From Conyzicola nivalis_A (lineage in GTDB: Bacteria; Actinomycetota; Actinomycetes; Actinomycetales; Microbacteriaceae), in the NCBI RefSeq assembly GCF_040548875.1, contig NZ_JBEPSJ010000002.1, positions 682,001 to 746,000 of the forward strand: a stretch of 64,000 nt of DNA, given 5' to 3'. A program made the translations under genes and the position numbers. Positions within the stretch are counted from its first letter, which is position 1; every line of letters starts with the position of its first letter. Of the stretch, positions 43,460 to 51,866 are shown in pieces. A model generated the notes under the pieces. The model worked only from the letters and a program-made list of their open reading frames with translations. It was not told the origin of the DNA and did not search any database.

Positions 43460-43926
43460 ACCAGTCGGTCGAGTTCGACCACCGCGCGCCCGCGGCGAAG
43501 TCCTATGCAGCGGGACTGCTCATCGGCATCGGGCTGATGGCGGCCGTTGACGAGATCGTCTTCCACCAGCTTCTCGGCTGGCACCACTTCTACGACCGAG
43601 ACACGACCCGGGTCGGCCTCGTCTCCGACGGCCTCCTTCACGCCGCCGAGCTGGTGGCGTTGGTGGCGGGGTTCTTTCTTCTGGCGGATGCTCGCAGGTG
43701 GGGCTCATCCGTGGGGCTGTTCCCCTGGGCGGGGCTCTTCGTGGGCCTCGGCGTCTTCCAGCTCTGGGACGGCCTCGTGAATCACAAGGTCCTGCGGCTC
43801 CACCAGGTGCGTTACGACGTCGACCTCCTCCCCTACGACCTGCTGTGGAACGGGGCCGCCGCACTCCTGTTGGCGGTCGGTGTCGTGCTCACGATCGTGG
43901 CGGTCACGCGACGCCGCCGCGGGTGA
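43456..43926 (+). CDS. DUF2243 domain membrane protein
   Basis: A 156-residue membrane protein with four hydrophobic helices. The family signature is GLMAAVDEIVFHQLLGWHHF, DGLLHAAELVALVAGFFLL and GVFQLWDGLVNHKVLRLHQV, with conserved His residues in membrane-proximal places. GTG start at 43456, overlapping both neighbours by GTGA. Function unknown. The gene is commonly next to CtaG-like genes, as here. Confidence 0.9.
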   Translation: MNQSVEFDHRAPAAKSYAAGLLIGIGLMAAVDEIVFHQLLGWHHFYDRDTTRVGLVSDGLLHAAELVALVAGFFLLADARRWGSSVGLFPWAGLFVGLGVFQLWDGLVNHKVLRLHQVRYDVDLLPYDLLWNGAAALLLAVGVVLTIVAVTRRRRG

Positions 43927-44864
43927 CCCCGGTGCACGGTCACGGCACGTCGACGATCGGGCTGGGTACGCCGATCCTCGCGCTCGCTGCCGTGCTGACC
44001 GTCGCGTATGTGGCGGCCGCGATCCGCCTGCGGCGCCCGGGCGGCCGGGGATGGCCCGCGCCGCGGGTCGTCGCCGCCGTGCTCGCGTTCTGCGCCGTGT
44101 CGGCGACCCTGGTCGGCCCCATCGCGGTCGGGGCGTCCGACGATCTCGCCGCGCACATGGCCGCGCACCTCGCGGTGGGCATGCTCGCACCGCTGCTGAT
44201 AGTCGTCGCGGCGCCGGGCACTCTCGCCCTGCGCGCGCTCGACGTCGTGCCGGCCAGACGCCTCTCCCGGCTGCTCCGTTCGGGCCCTGTGCGCCTGGCC
44301 ACCCATCCGTTGTTCGCCGGCACCCTCTACACCGCGTCGATGTGGCTGCTCTATACGACCCCTTTCGGCGTGGGCCTCACCGGCAATCCGCTGCTGCACT
44401 GGGTGCTCCTCGTGCATTTCCTCGTGGCCGGCTGCCTCTTCACCGCGTCGATCGTGCCCGTCGATCCGTCGCCGCACAGGTCGAGCTTCCGGCTTCGGCT
44501 CACGGTCTTCCTGCTGGCGGCCGCCGCGCATTCGGTGCTCGCCAAGCAGATCTACGCGCATCCGCCGCCCGGCACGACGACGGACGAAGCGCAACTCGGC
44601 GGCCTGATCATGTACTACGGCGGCGACACCGTCGGGCTTGCCATCCTCGTCGTCATGTTCACACGGCAGTACATTGCCACCCGCCCGCGGGGACGACTCC
44701 GTGGCCATCCGTCAGGGGTTGCGGCGGCCCGGCAGCATCGTGACGATCAGCGGAACGACCGACACTATGAGCAAAACCGTGCTGAGCACCTCGTCGTCGG
44801 CGCGAACCACGGCGCCGGCGACCACCAGGGCGCCGAACACGAGACCCGAGACAAGACGCCGTAG
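43923..44864 (+). CDS. cytochrome c oxidase assembly protein, CtaG_Caa3 family
   Basis: A 313-residue membrane protein with about seven helices, related to the Caa3-type CtaG family (PF09678) associated with copper delivery or oxidase assembly. Conserved His-rich helices are seen: DLAAHMAAHLAVGMLAPLLI, PLLHWVLLVHFLVAGCLFTA and AAAAHSVLAKQIYAHPPPG. The GTG start at 43923 overlaps the DUF2243 stop by GTGA. The last 50 residues after TRQYIATRPRGR (GVAAARQHRDDQRNDRHYEQ...) are hydrophilic and encoded antisense to the UbiB-like gene over 153 bp. This suggests that the original stop codon has been lost. Confidence 0.88.
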   Translation: MTPVHGHGTSTIGLGTPILALAAVLTVAYVAAAIRLRRPGGRGWPAPRVVAAVLAFCAVSATLVGPIAVGASDDLAAHMAAHLAVGMLAPLLIVVAAPGTLALRALDVVPARRLSRLLRSGPVRLATHPLFAGTLYTASMWLLYTTPFGVGLTGNPLLHWVLLVHFLVAGCLFTASIVPVDPSPHRSSFRLRLTVFLLAAAAHSVLAKQIYAHPPPGTTTDEAQLGGLIMYYGGDTVGLAILVVMFTRQYIATRPRGRLRGHPSGVAAARQHRDDQRNDRHYEQNRAEHLVVGANHGAGDHQGAEHETRDKTP

Positions 44865-46433
44865 GGTGCGGTCGAGTCGTGCGACCTGCCGCTCGAGCCG
44901 CGGAGTCGCGATGGACACCGTGCCGTCTTCGAACCTGCTGATGAGGGAGTCGAGCCGCCCCGGCAGCCGCACCGCGACGCCGGCCGCATCGACGGCCTTC
45001 TGCGCGAAATCCTGCACGATGTTGCCGCTCTCGTCGCGCAGCAATTTCGCGGCGTACGGCTCGACCGAGTCCCAGAGGTTGAACCGGGGATCGAGCGAGC
45101 TGCTCACGCCCGATATCAACGACATCGCGCGGATGACCAGCAGGAAGTTCTCGGGCAGCTGGAACGGCAGCGACCGCACGACGTCGCCGAACTGCACGGC
45201 GAACTGCCGGAACTCGCGGGGGTCGACCTCGCGCAGCTCGGCGAAGCCCATCCCGCCGAAGCGGCCGAACAGCTGGGTCATGGCTCGCTCGAGCTCGATG
45301 ACGTCGGCGGAGGGCAGGAGCACGCCGACGTCGCGCATCGCGTCGACCATGCCCTTGCCGTCGCGGGAGGCCGCGGCGATCAGCAGCTTGCGCAGGCCGC
45401 TGCGGGTGGAGTTGGGGATGGCGCCCATCATCCCGAAGTCGATGAAGGTGAGCTTCCACGGTCGGCCGTCGGAGCCCTCGTCCGCGGGGGTGACGAAGAT
45501 GTTTCCGGGGTGCGGATCGGCGTGGAAGAAGCCGGTGGAGAAGAGCTGGTCGAACATCACCGCGGCGAAGTCCCGCGCCACGTCGGCGGGGTCGATCCCG
45601 GCGGCGCGCAGCCCGGGCAGGTCGGTGATCTTGATGGCGGTCACGTCTTCGAGAGTGAGCACCCGCCTGGTAGTGCGCTCCCAGACGACGCTCGGCACGC
45701 CGACCCGGTCGTCTCCGGCGAAGAACTCCGCGAAGCGCTCGGAGTTCGCGGCCTCGTGCAGATAGTCGATCTCCTCGAGGCTCGTCACGGCGAACTCCTC
45801 GATCAGGGCGGGCATGTCGACCCGGTCGTAGACCAGCCGGATCCGGCTGAGCCAGCCGCCGACGCGGCGCAGAGCCGACAGGTCGACGGCGACGATCTCG
45901 TCGATGCCCGGCCGCTGCACCTTGATCACGACGCCGGTGAGCCCGGTCGCTGCCGCGTCCTCCGGACCGAGCCACGCCCGGTGCGCCTGGCCGAGCGATG
46001 CCGCCGCGATCGGCGTCTCGTCGACCGAGGCGAACGCGTCGGCGAGCCGAACACCGAGCTCCGCCTCGGCGAGCGCGCGGATCCCCTCGAAGGGAACCGG
46101 CGGCACCTCGTCCTGCAGGCCCTCGAGCTCCTTGGTGAACTCGGGCGGCAGAACATCCAGCCTCGACGACATGAACTGGCCGACCTTGATCATGAGCCCG
46201 CCGAGATCGAGGGCGAGCACGTGGAAGCGTCGCGCGAAGCGCTGCATCCGCTTCGCCCGCGTGCGCTCCGTGACCCGCGTGAACCCGACTCGGGGCAGGA
46301 AGAGCTCGTACCACCAGGTGACGGCGAGGTGCCAGGCGGCGAATCGCAGGATGCGACGGTAACGGTCGCGATGAGCCCCGCGCCCCGGCCGCTCGGACTC
46401 CGCGGTCAGCGGAGCAGACGTGGTCGTGGTCAC
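44712..46433 (-). CDS. ABC1/UbiB (AarF) atypical kinase-like protein
   Basis: A 573-residue protein of the UbiB/ADCK family. Family motifs are visible: GGLMIKVGQFMSSRLDVLPPEF (the KxGQ helix), PIAAASLGQAHRA, VVIKVQRPG (invariant Lys), EIDYLHEAANSERF and FFHADPHPGNIFVT (catalytic/metal site). FIDFGMMGAIP follows. Two hydrophobic helices end the protein (LVSGLVFGALVVAGAVV, LIVSVVPLIVTML). Actinobacterial targets are not established. The start overlaps the PadR gene stop by ATGA. Confidence 0.92.
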   Translation of the reverse strand: MTTTTSAPLTAESERPGRGAHRDRYRRILRFAAWHLAVTWWYELFLPRVGFTRVTERTRAKRMQRFARRFHVLALDLGGLMIKVGQFMSSRLDVLPPEFTKELEGLQDEVPPVPFEGIRALAEAELGVRLADAFASVDETPIAAASLGQAHRAWLGPEDAAATGLTGVVIKVQRPGIDEIVAVDLSALRRVGGWLSRIRLVYDRVDMPALIEEFAVTSLEEIDYLHEAANSERFAEFFAGDDRVGVPSVVWERTTRRVLTLEDVTAIKITDLPGLRAAGIDPADVARDFAAVMFDQLFSTGFFHADPHPGNIFVTPADEGSDGRPWKLTFIDFGMMGAIPNSTRSGLRKLLIAAASRDGKGMVDAMRDVGVLLPSADVIELERAMTQLFGRFGGMGFAELREVDPREFRQFAVQFGDVVRSLPFQLPENFLLVIRAMSLISGVSSSLDPRFNLWDSVEPYAAKLLRDESGNIVQDFAQKAVDAAGVAVRLPGRLDSLISRFEDGTVSIATPRLERQVARLDRTLRRLVSGLVFGALVVAGAVVRADDEVLSTVLLIVSVVPLIVTMLPGRRNP

Positions 46434-46975
46434 ACTCGCGCGAGGATCGAGTAGAGGCGACGGCGCGCGTCGTCGAGCACGGCCACGGCCTCCTGGATCT
46501 GCTCAGGGGTACCGGTGCGCCCGACCTGCGCGGTAGCCTGCGCGAGCTCGACGCCCGCCTTCGGCAGAGCGGCGAATCCGCTGCCCGGCGCCGCGCCCGT
46601 CGACTCCCACGGCGACGACGCGTCCGGGCCGGCGACGGCCTCCCGGCCGGTGTCGGTCAGCGAGTAGATCTTGCGGCCGTTTCCCTCTTCGACGCTGATG
46701 AGTCCCTCGTCGGCCAGAAGCTGCAGGGTCGGGTACACCGATCCGGCGCTGGGCTTCCAGCTTCCGCCGCTGCGCTCCTCGATCTCATGGATCATCTGGT
46801 AGCCGTGCATGGGCTTCTCGGCGAGCAGTGCGAGCACCGCGGCGCGCACGTCACCGCGACCTACGCGCGACCCGGCGCGCTTCTCGAACGTCGTGCGCAT
46901 CTGCTCCATCGCCTGCCACACGCCGTCGATGTTGTTGCCGAGATTGAAGCCGCCTGCCGGAAATGAAGCACCCAT
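46430..46975 (-). CDS. PadR family transcriptional regulator
   Basis: A 181-residue regulator. Residues 40-115 are the PadR winged helix (GRGDVRAAVLALLAEKPMHG, YQMIHEIEERSGGSWKPSAG, SVYPTLQLLADEGLISVEEG). A C-terminal helix with Q-rich segments (QATAQVGRTGTPEQIQEAVA) provides dimerisation. It precedes and overlaps the UbiB-like gene. Three 10-bp repeats immediately upstream are probable autoregulatory sites. Confidence 0.92.
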   Translation of the reverse strand: MGASFPAGGFNLGNNIDGVWQAMEQMRTTFEKRAGSRVGRGDVRAAVLALLAEKPMHGYQMIHEIEERSGGSWKPSAGSVYPTLQLLADEGLISVEEGNGRKIYSLTDTGREAVAGPDASSPWESTGAAPGSGFAALPKAGVELAQATAQVGRTGTPEQIQEAVAVLDDARRRLYSILARV

Positions 46976-46998
46976 GCTGTCCTCCTACGTGGACCGTG

Positions 46999-47028
46999 AA
47001 CGATATACAACGATACTGAACGATATAC
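46999..47028. promoter_or_regulatory. triple 10-bp direct repeat upstream of padR
   Basis: AACGATATAC, AACGATACTG and AACGATATAC start at 46999, 47009 and 47019, exactly one helical turn apart. They lie 24-53 bp before the PadR start codon. AT-rich ATAT-type repeats are typical PadR targets, so autoregulation is likely. Confidence 0.6.
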
Positions 47029-47060
47029 CCTTCGAGGTGCATCCGCGCGGATGCTCGCGC

Positions 47061-48338
47061 TCAGAGTCGCGCGTAGAGAGCGAGCGGGTTCTCGACCGCG
47101 GCCACGACCGAACGCAGGAAGCCCGCGGCGTAGCCGCCGTCGCAGACGCGGTGGTCGAAGACGAGCGAGATCTGCATGATGCGCCGCGGCACCACCGCTC
47201 CTTCGACGACCCACGGGCGCTCGATCATGCGCCCGAGTCCGAGGATCGCGACCTCCGGGTGGTTGATGATCGCCGCCGACCCGTCGACGCCCAGGCTGCC
47301 GTAGTTGTTGAGGGTGAAGGTGGATCCGGTCAGCTGGGCCGGCGACGCCGCGCCGGAACGCGCCGCCTCCGCGAGCCGACGGATCTCCGCGTCGAGGGAG
47401 GCGATCGAGTGTCGCTCCGCGTGGCGGAGAACGGGCACCATCAGGCCGCGCGGAGTATCCGCGGCGAAGCCGAGGTTCACGCCGTCGAACTGGATGATCT
47501 CGCCGCCGTCGTCGCTCAGCCGGCCGGCGAGAACGGGGTAGTCGGCCAGGGCGATCAGCACGAACTTCGCAACCATCGCCGTGAACGACGGCCGGGAGTC
47601 GCCGATCGACTCGCGCAGCGTGTGGAGCTCGGTGGCGTCGACGTCGACCCACACCGTGGCCTCGGGGATCTCCGTGCGGCTGCGGCTCAGCCTCGCTGCC
47701 ACGGTCTTCCGCAGCATCCCGAGCGGCTCCCGCGATACCACCCGCAGCTCGTTGGTGGAGTCTTCCGTCGCCGCCGACGAGGGCGACACGGCGGCGAGCA
47801 CGTCGGAGCGGCGGATGACCCCGTCGGGCGCGCTGGGGTGGATGGCTCGCAGGTCGACCCCGCGGCTGCGGGCGAGGCTGCGCACGATGGGCGACCGCAC
47901 CGGCACCGGCCCTCGAGCGGGATGCGTGGTGCCGGATGCCGCGCCCGACGGAGCACCGGGGGTCGCGGCCGCGACCCGGGCGCGACCGCGACGGCGGCCC
48001 GCGCCTCCGCTCTCGCTCGTGCCGTAGCCGATGAGCACGTTGCCGGATCCGGCTCGCTCCTCCGCGCGGTGCGCGTCGAGCTCGACGTCTGTCGGCACCT
48101 CGGCGTCCACCTCCATAAACGGGGAGCCGACGTCGAGGGTCTGCCCCTCCTCGCCGTGGAGGGCCGTGACGACGCCGGCGAACGGCGACGGCAGCTCGAC
48201 GATGCTCTTGGCGGTCTCGACCTCGGCGATCGGCTCGTCGACGGCAACCCTGTCGCCCACGGCGACGATCCACCGCACGAGAGCGGCCTCGGTGAGCCCC
48301 TCGCCCAGATCGGGCAGTCGGAAGACCCGGCCCGCCAT
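47061..48338 (-). CDS. bkdC: branched-chain 2-oxoacid dehydrogenase E2 (acyltransferase)
   Basis: A 425-residue dihydrolipoyl acyltransferase. One lipoyl domain (residues 1-80) has the lipoylated Lys in EVETAKSIVELPSP. A peripheral-subunit-binding domain (VRSPIVRSLARSRGVDLRAI) and the catalytic core ending with ISLVFDHRVCDGGYAAGF (HxxxD) follow. The single lipoyl domain and the gene order E1a-E1b-E2 fit the branched-chain complex. The ATG at 48338 overlaps the E1b stop (TGATG). No E3 gene is present, so the complex presumably uses a shared lipoamide dehydrogenase. Confidence 0.9.
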   Translation of the reverse strand: MAGRVFRLPDLGEGLTEAALVRWIVAVGDRVAVDEPIAEVETAKSIVELPSPFAGVVTALHGEEGQTLDVGSPFMEVDAEVPTDVELDAHRAEERAGSGNVLIGYGTSESGGAGRRRGRARVAAATPGAPSGAASGTTHPARGPVPVRSPIVRSLARSRGVDLRAIHPSAPDGVIRRSDVLAAVSPSSAATEDSTNELRVVSREPLGMLRKTVAARLSRSRTEIPEATVWVDVDATELHTLRESIGDSRPSFTAMVAKFVLIALADYPVLAGRLSDDGGEIIQFDGVNLGFAADTPRGLMVPVLRHAERHSIASLDAEIRRLAEAARSGAASPAQLTGSTFTLNNYGSLGVDGSAAIINHPEVAILGLGRMIERPWVVEGAVVPRRIMQISLVFDHRVCDGGYAAGFLRSVVAAVENPLALYARL

Positions 48339-49354
48339 CAGTCGTCCCACTGCAACGTGTCGACCGCGTCGAGAACACGGTCGACGTCGGGCAGGTAGAA
48401 GTGCTCGAGCTTCGGCGGAGCGTACGGCACGTCGAAGCCGGTGACGCGGCGCACCGGCGCCTCGAGCCAGGAGAAGCAACGCTCCGAGATGCGGGCCGCG
48501 ATCTCCGAGGCGACACTCGCGAAGCCCGGCGCCTCGGCGATGACCACCGCGCGACCCGTCGAGCGCACCGCGGCATCCACCGTCTCGTCGTCGTACGGCG
48601 TCAGGCTCCTCAGGTCGACGACCTGCAGGCTGCGCCCCTCCTCTTCGGCGACGGCGGCGGCCTCGAGGGCGATGGGGACGGATGTCCCGTAGGCGACGAG
48701 GGTCGCATCCGTGCCCTCGCGCGCGATGCGCGCCCTGCCGATCGGCGTCTCGACCGCGGGGTCGACGGCGCCCTTGGTCCAGTAGAGCTTCTTCGGCTCG
48801 AGGAACACGACCGGGTCGGGGCAGCGGATCGCCTCGCGCAGGAGGCTGTAGGCGTCTTGCGGGGTGGCCGGGGCGACGACGGTCAGACCGGGCGTGTGCA
48901 CGTAGTACGACTCGGAGGAGTCGCAGTGGTGCTCCACTCCGCCGATGCCTCCGGCGTAGGGGATCCGGATGACGATCGGCATGCGCATCGCACCGCGCGT
49001 GCGGTTGCCCATCTTCGCGACGTGGCTCACCACCTGCTCGAATGCCGGGTACGCGAAGGCGTCGAACTGCATCTCGACGACGGGAATCAAGCCGTTCATC
49101 GCCATGCCGACGGCCGTGCCGACGATGCCGGCCTCGGCGAGGGGCGTGTCGAAGCAGCGGCTCTCGCCGAACCGGGCGGTGAGGCCGTCGGTCACCCGGA
49201 ACACCCCGCCGAGCACGCCGACGTCTTCGCCGAAGACGAGCACTCTGTCGTCGGCCTGCATGGCGTCGGCGAGCGCGAGGTTGATCGCCCCGGCCATCGT
49301 CAGGGTGGTGGCGGCCGCGGGAGTCGCGGCCGGTCGCTCGGAGGTCATGGTCAT
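48338..49354 (-). CDS. bkdB: branched-chain 2-oxoacid dehydrogenase E1 beta
   Basis: A 338-residue transketolase-fold subunit. Typical segments are VLVFGEDVGVLGGVFRVTDG, FDTPLAEAGIVGTAVGMAMN, FDAFAYPAFEQVVSHVAKM and VVDLRSLTPYDDETVDAAVR. The start at 49354 overlaps the E1a stop by ATGA. An ATG two codons later is the alternative. With E1a it forms the TPP-dependent decarboxylase for Val/Leu/Ile keto acids, supplying branched primers for anteiso/iso fatty acids. Confidence 0.92.
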   Translation of the reverse strand: MTMTSERPAATPAAATTLTMAGAINLALADAMQADDRVLVFGEDVGVLGGVFRVTDGLTARFGESRCFDTPLAEAGIVGTAVGMAMNGLIPVVEMQFDAFAYPAFEQVVSHVAKMGNRTRGAMRMPIVIRIPYAGGIGGVEHHCDSSESYYVHTPGLTVVAPATPQDAYSLLREAIRCPDPVVFLEPKKLYWTKGAVDPAVETPIGRARIAREGTDATLVAYGTSVPIALEAAAVAEEEGRSLQVVDLRSLTPYDDETVDAAVRSTGRAVVIAEAPGFASVASEIAARISERCFSWLEAPVRRVTGFDVPYAPPKLEHFYLPDVDRVLDAVDTLQWDD

Positions 49355-50436
49355 CGGGCGTCCTCTCGGCTGCGCTCGAGCTCCCCACGCAGCAGCTCGT
49401 ACTGCTCGTCGAGCTGCGGGTTGCCCGACGCGTACACGTGCTCGAACAGGGCTCGCGGGTCGGGCGCCGTGTCGGCGTTGAGCGCATCCCGCAGCTCGGT
49501 CGCTATCGCCTCGGCCTCGTCGGCGATCGCCGTCTCCGCGCTCGCGTCGAGCAGGTTCGCGCGCGTCAGGTGGGCGCGCAGGCGGGTGAGCGGGTCGCGC
49601 TCCACCCACTCCTGCACCTCGGAACGCTCGCGGTAGCGGGTGTCGTCGTCGGCGTTGGTGTGGGCCTGCATGCGGTAGGTGTGCGCCTCCACGAGGGTCG
49701 GACCGCCGCCGGAACGGGCTCGCGCGACGGCGACCTCGAGCACCGACGCGAGGGCGGCGAGGTCGTTGCCGTCGACGCGCTCTCCCGGCATGCCGTAGCC
49801 GATCGCCTTGTGCGCCAGCGACTCGGCCGCGGTCTGCCTCGAGAGCGGCACGGAGATCGCGAATCTGTTGTTCTGCACCAGGAAGACGACGGGAACGCGG
49901 AAGACCGCGGCGAAGTTGAGGGCCTCGTGGAAGTCGCCCTCGCTCGTCGCGCCGTCACCGCACATGGCGAGTGCGACCGTGTTCTCGCCTTTCAACACCG
50001 CCGCGTGGGCGAAGCCGACGGCGTGCAGCAACTGGGTGGCGAGGGGTGTGGTGAGGGGCGCGACGTTGTGGTCGTAGGGGTCGTAGCCGTTGTGCCAGTC
50101 GCCCTTGAGCAGCACCATCGCGTCGGCTGGCCTCACGCCCCTGAGCATCACCGCGACCGAGTCGCGGTAGGTCGGGAAGAGCCAGTCTCCCGCCTCGAGT
50201 GCGCCGACGGCAGCGATCTGACACGCCTCCTGCCCGTGTGACGAGGGGTACACGGCGAGACGACCCTGACGCACGAGAGCGTTGCACTGGTCGTTGATCC
50301 GGCGGCCGATCACGAGAGACCGGTAGCCGTCGAGCAGCGCCGCCGTCGACGGCGCGGCGTAGCCGTCGTCGTCGCGGACCAGACCTTCAGCGTCGATGAG
50401 CTGCACCGGCACGCCCCTGGGAAGCAAGTCGTTCAT
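49351..50436 (-). CDS. bkdA: branched-chain 2-oxoacid dehydrogenase E1 alpha
   Basis: A 361-residue E1 alpha subunit. The TPP-binding motif runs from CGDGATSEGDFHEALNFAAV to VQNN. Phosphorylation-loop-like segments include HTNADDDTRYR. YPSSHGQEACQIAAVGALEA and DHNVAPLTTPLATQLLHAVG are also typical. The ATG at 50436 has GGAG five bases upstream. It is first in the bkd operon and divergent from an Lrp regulator. Confidence 0.92.
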   Translation of the reverse strand: MNDLLPRGVPVQLIDAEGLVRDDDGYAAPSTAALLDGYRSLVIGRRINDQCNALVRQGRLAVYPSSHGQEACQIAAVGALEAGDWLFPTYRDSVAVMLRGVRPADAMVLLKGDWHNGYDPYDHNVAPLTTPLATQLLHAVGFAHAAVLKGENTVALAMCGDGATSEGDFHEALNFAAVFRVPVVFLVQNNRFAISVPLSRQTAAESLAHKAIGYGMPGERVDGNDLAALASVLEVAVARARSGGGPTLVEAHTYRMQAHTNADDDTRYRERSEVQEWVERDPLTRLRAHLTRANLLDASAETAIADEAEAIATELRDALNADTAPDPRALFEHVYASGNPQLDEQYELLRGELERSREDAR

Positions 50437-50589
50437 GAGGTCTCCGTTGATTGCATGGACGCTTTGGTGAAGATCATGCGCTTCCCGGGTCAATTGAGAC
50501 AGCTTCGACGGCGAACCCTAGATGTATTGCCGTGTTCTGGTGAATACTCGTACAACGCGTATGACCAATCCACCGCCGGAGGTCGCCTG

Positions 50590-51030
50590 ATGCCCATCGA
50601 ACTGGACGAGCTCGATCGACGAATCCTCGCCGAGCTGCGCCGAGACGGCAGGGCGTCGGTCAGCGCGGTCGCTGCCGCCACCCACATCTCGCGTGCGAAC
50701 GCCTACACCCGGGTCAACCGCCTCATCGACTCGCAGGTGATCAAGGGTTTCGGCGCCCGCATCGACCCCGTGCTCTCTGGCCAGCACTCGTCGGCCTATG
50801 TGACGCTCACCCTCGACCAGGCCTCGTGGCAGGACACCCGCGCGCGCCTCTCCCAGATTCCCGAGGTGAGCCACATCGCTCTCGTGGGCGGCGATTTCGA
50901 CTGCATCCTGTTGGTGCGCGCCCGCGACAACGGCGACCTGCGGCGTGTCGTGCTCGAGGAGCTGCAGTCGATCCCCGGGGTGAGGTCGTCGAAGACGGCG
51001 CTGATCTTCGAGGACTTCGAGACCGTCTGA
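50590..51030 (+). CDS. Lrp/AsnC family regulator, likely of the bkd operon
   Basis: A 146-residue Lrp-type regulator. The helix-turn-helix reads LDELDRRILAELRRDGRASV, ATHISRANAYTRVNRL. A RAM domain follows (AYVTLTLDQASW, HIALVGGDFDCILLVRARDN). GGAGG lies seven bases before the ATG at 50590. It is divergent from bkdA, as in other bacteria where BkdR controls bkd, and is a paralogue of the regulator at 36664. Confidence 0.9.
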   Translation: MPIELDELDRRILAELRRDGRASVSAVAAATHISRANAYTRVNRLIDSQVIKGFGARIDPVLSGQHSSAYVTLTLDQASWQDTRARLSQIPEVSHIALVGGDFDCILLVRARDNGDLRRVVLEELQSIPGVRSSKTALIFEDFETV

Positions 51031-51039
51031 CCGCGCGTG

Positions 51040-51069
51040 TTGACTTCGTTTCGAGAGCCGTGCCATTCT
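51040..51069 (+). promoter_or_regulatory. candidate promoter of the first phenylacetate operon
   Basis: TTGACT at 51040-51045 and CATTCT at 51064-51069, spaced by 18 bases. The -10 is weak. The PaaR-type operator begins directly after it at 51070, as it does at the paaA promoter. Confidence 0.45.
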
Positions 51070-51089
51070 TACAGAACGAACGGTCAGTA
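51070..51089. promoter_or_regulatory. PaaR-type operator upstream of the enoyl-CoA hydratase gene
   Basis: The 20-mer TACAGAACGAACGGTCAGTA matches TACTGAACGGACGGTAAGTA before paaA at 17 of 20 positions. Both fit the imperfect dyad TAC-x-x-A-x-CG-xx-CG-x-T-x-AGTA, consistent with a TetR-family repressor of phenylacetate genes. Confidence 0.65.
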
Positions 51090-51116
51090 GGTATAGCCAG
51101 CGAGGGTGACGGGGCC

Positions 51117-51866
51117 ATGGCAGAGGCATTCACGACGCTCGAGGTGGTCGACGATCGTTCCGACCGCCTGCACGTGCGGCTCGACCGGCCCGAGGTGCGC
51201 AACGCCATCGACCGCACCATGGTGCTCGAGCTGCACGACGTATGCGCGGCGCTCGAGGAGACGCCGCGCATCCTCATCATCAGCGGCGGCGACGGGGTGT
51301 TCGCGTCGGGCGCCGACATCTCCGAACTGCGGGAACGCACCGCGTCCGACGCGCTGGAAGGCATCAACTCCCGCCTGTTCTCGCGCATCGCGGCACTGCC
51401 CATGCCCGTGATCGCGGCGATCGACGGCTGGGCCCTCGGCGGCGGCGCCGAGCTCGCCTACGCCGCCGACTTCCGCATCGCCAGCTCGCGCGCCCGCATC
51501 GGCAACCCCGAGACATCCCTCGGCATCATCGCCGCGGCCGGAGGCACCTGGCGCCTTCCCGAGCTCGTCGGCGAGCCGCTGGCGAAGGAGATCCTCCTCG
51601 CCGGGCGTGTGCTCGACGCCGAGGAGGCTCTCGCCGTGCGACTGGTCACCGAGGTGCACGAGCCCGACGCCCTCGACGCCGCCGCGCACGCCCTCGCCGA
51701 CCGCATCGCCGGGCAGGACCCGCTCGCCGTGCGGTTCACCAAGTCGGTGATGCACGCCCCTCGGGCCGAGCACCCTGCCGTCGACGATCGCGCGCAGTCG
51801 GTGCTGTTCGCGTCGCCCGAGAAGCACGCGCGGATGACCGCGTTTCTCGAGAGGCGGGCGAAGTGA
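51117..51866 (+). CDS. enoyl-CoA hydratase/isomerase (phenylacetate route)
   Basis: A 249-residue crotonase-fold enzyme. The oxyanion-hole segments are FASGADISELRE and AAIDGWALGGGAELAYAADF. The catalytic Glu position is within RIGNPETSLGIIAAAGGTWR. It probably acts as PaaF or PaaG in beta-oxidation of ring-opened phenylacetyl-CoA. I chose the ATG at 51117, just downstream of the operator and GAGGG. It is coupled by GTGA to the next gene. Confidence 0.85.
   Translation: MAEAFTTLEVVDDRSDRLHVRLDRPEVRNAIDRTMVLELHDVCAALEETPRILIISGGDGVFASGADISELRERTASDALEGINSRLFSRIAALPMPVIAAIDGWALGGGAELAYAADFRIASSRARIGNPETSLGIIAAAGGTWRLPELVGEPLAKEILLAGRVLDAEEALAVRLVTEVHEPDALDAAAHALADRIAGQDPLAVRFTKSVMHAPRAEHPAVDDRAQSVLFASPEKHARMTAFLERRAK

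Noticed and set aside
44638..45765. A 375-codon plus-strand frame
   Set aside because: It is Ser/Arg/Pro-rich and antisense to the UbiB-like kinase; there is no ribosome site.
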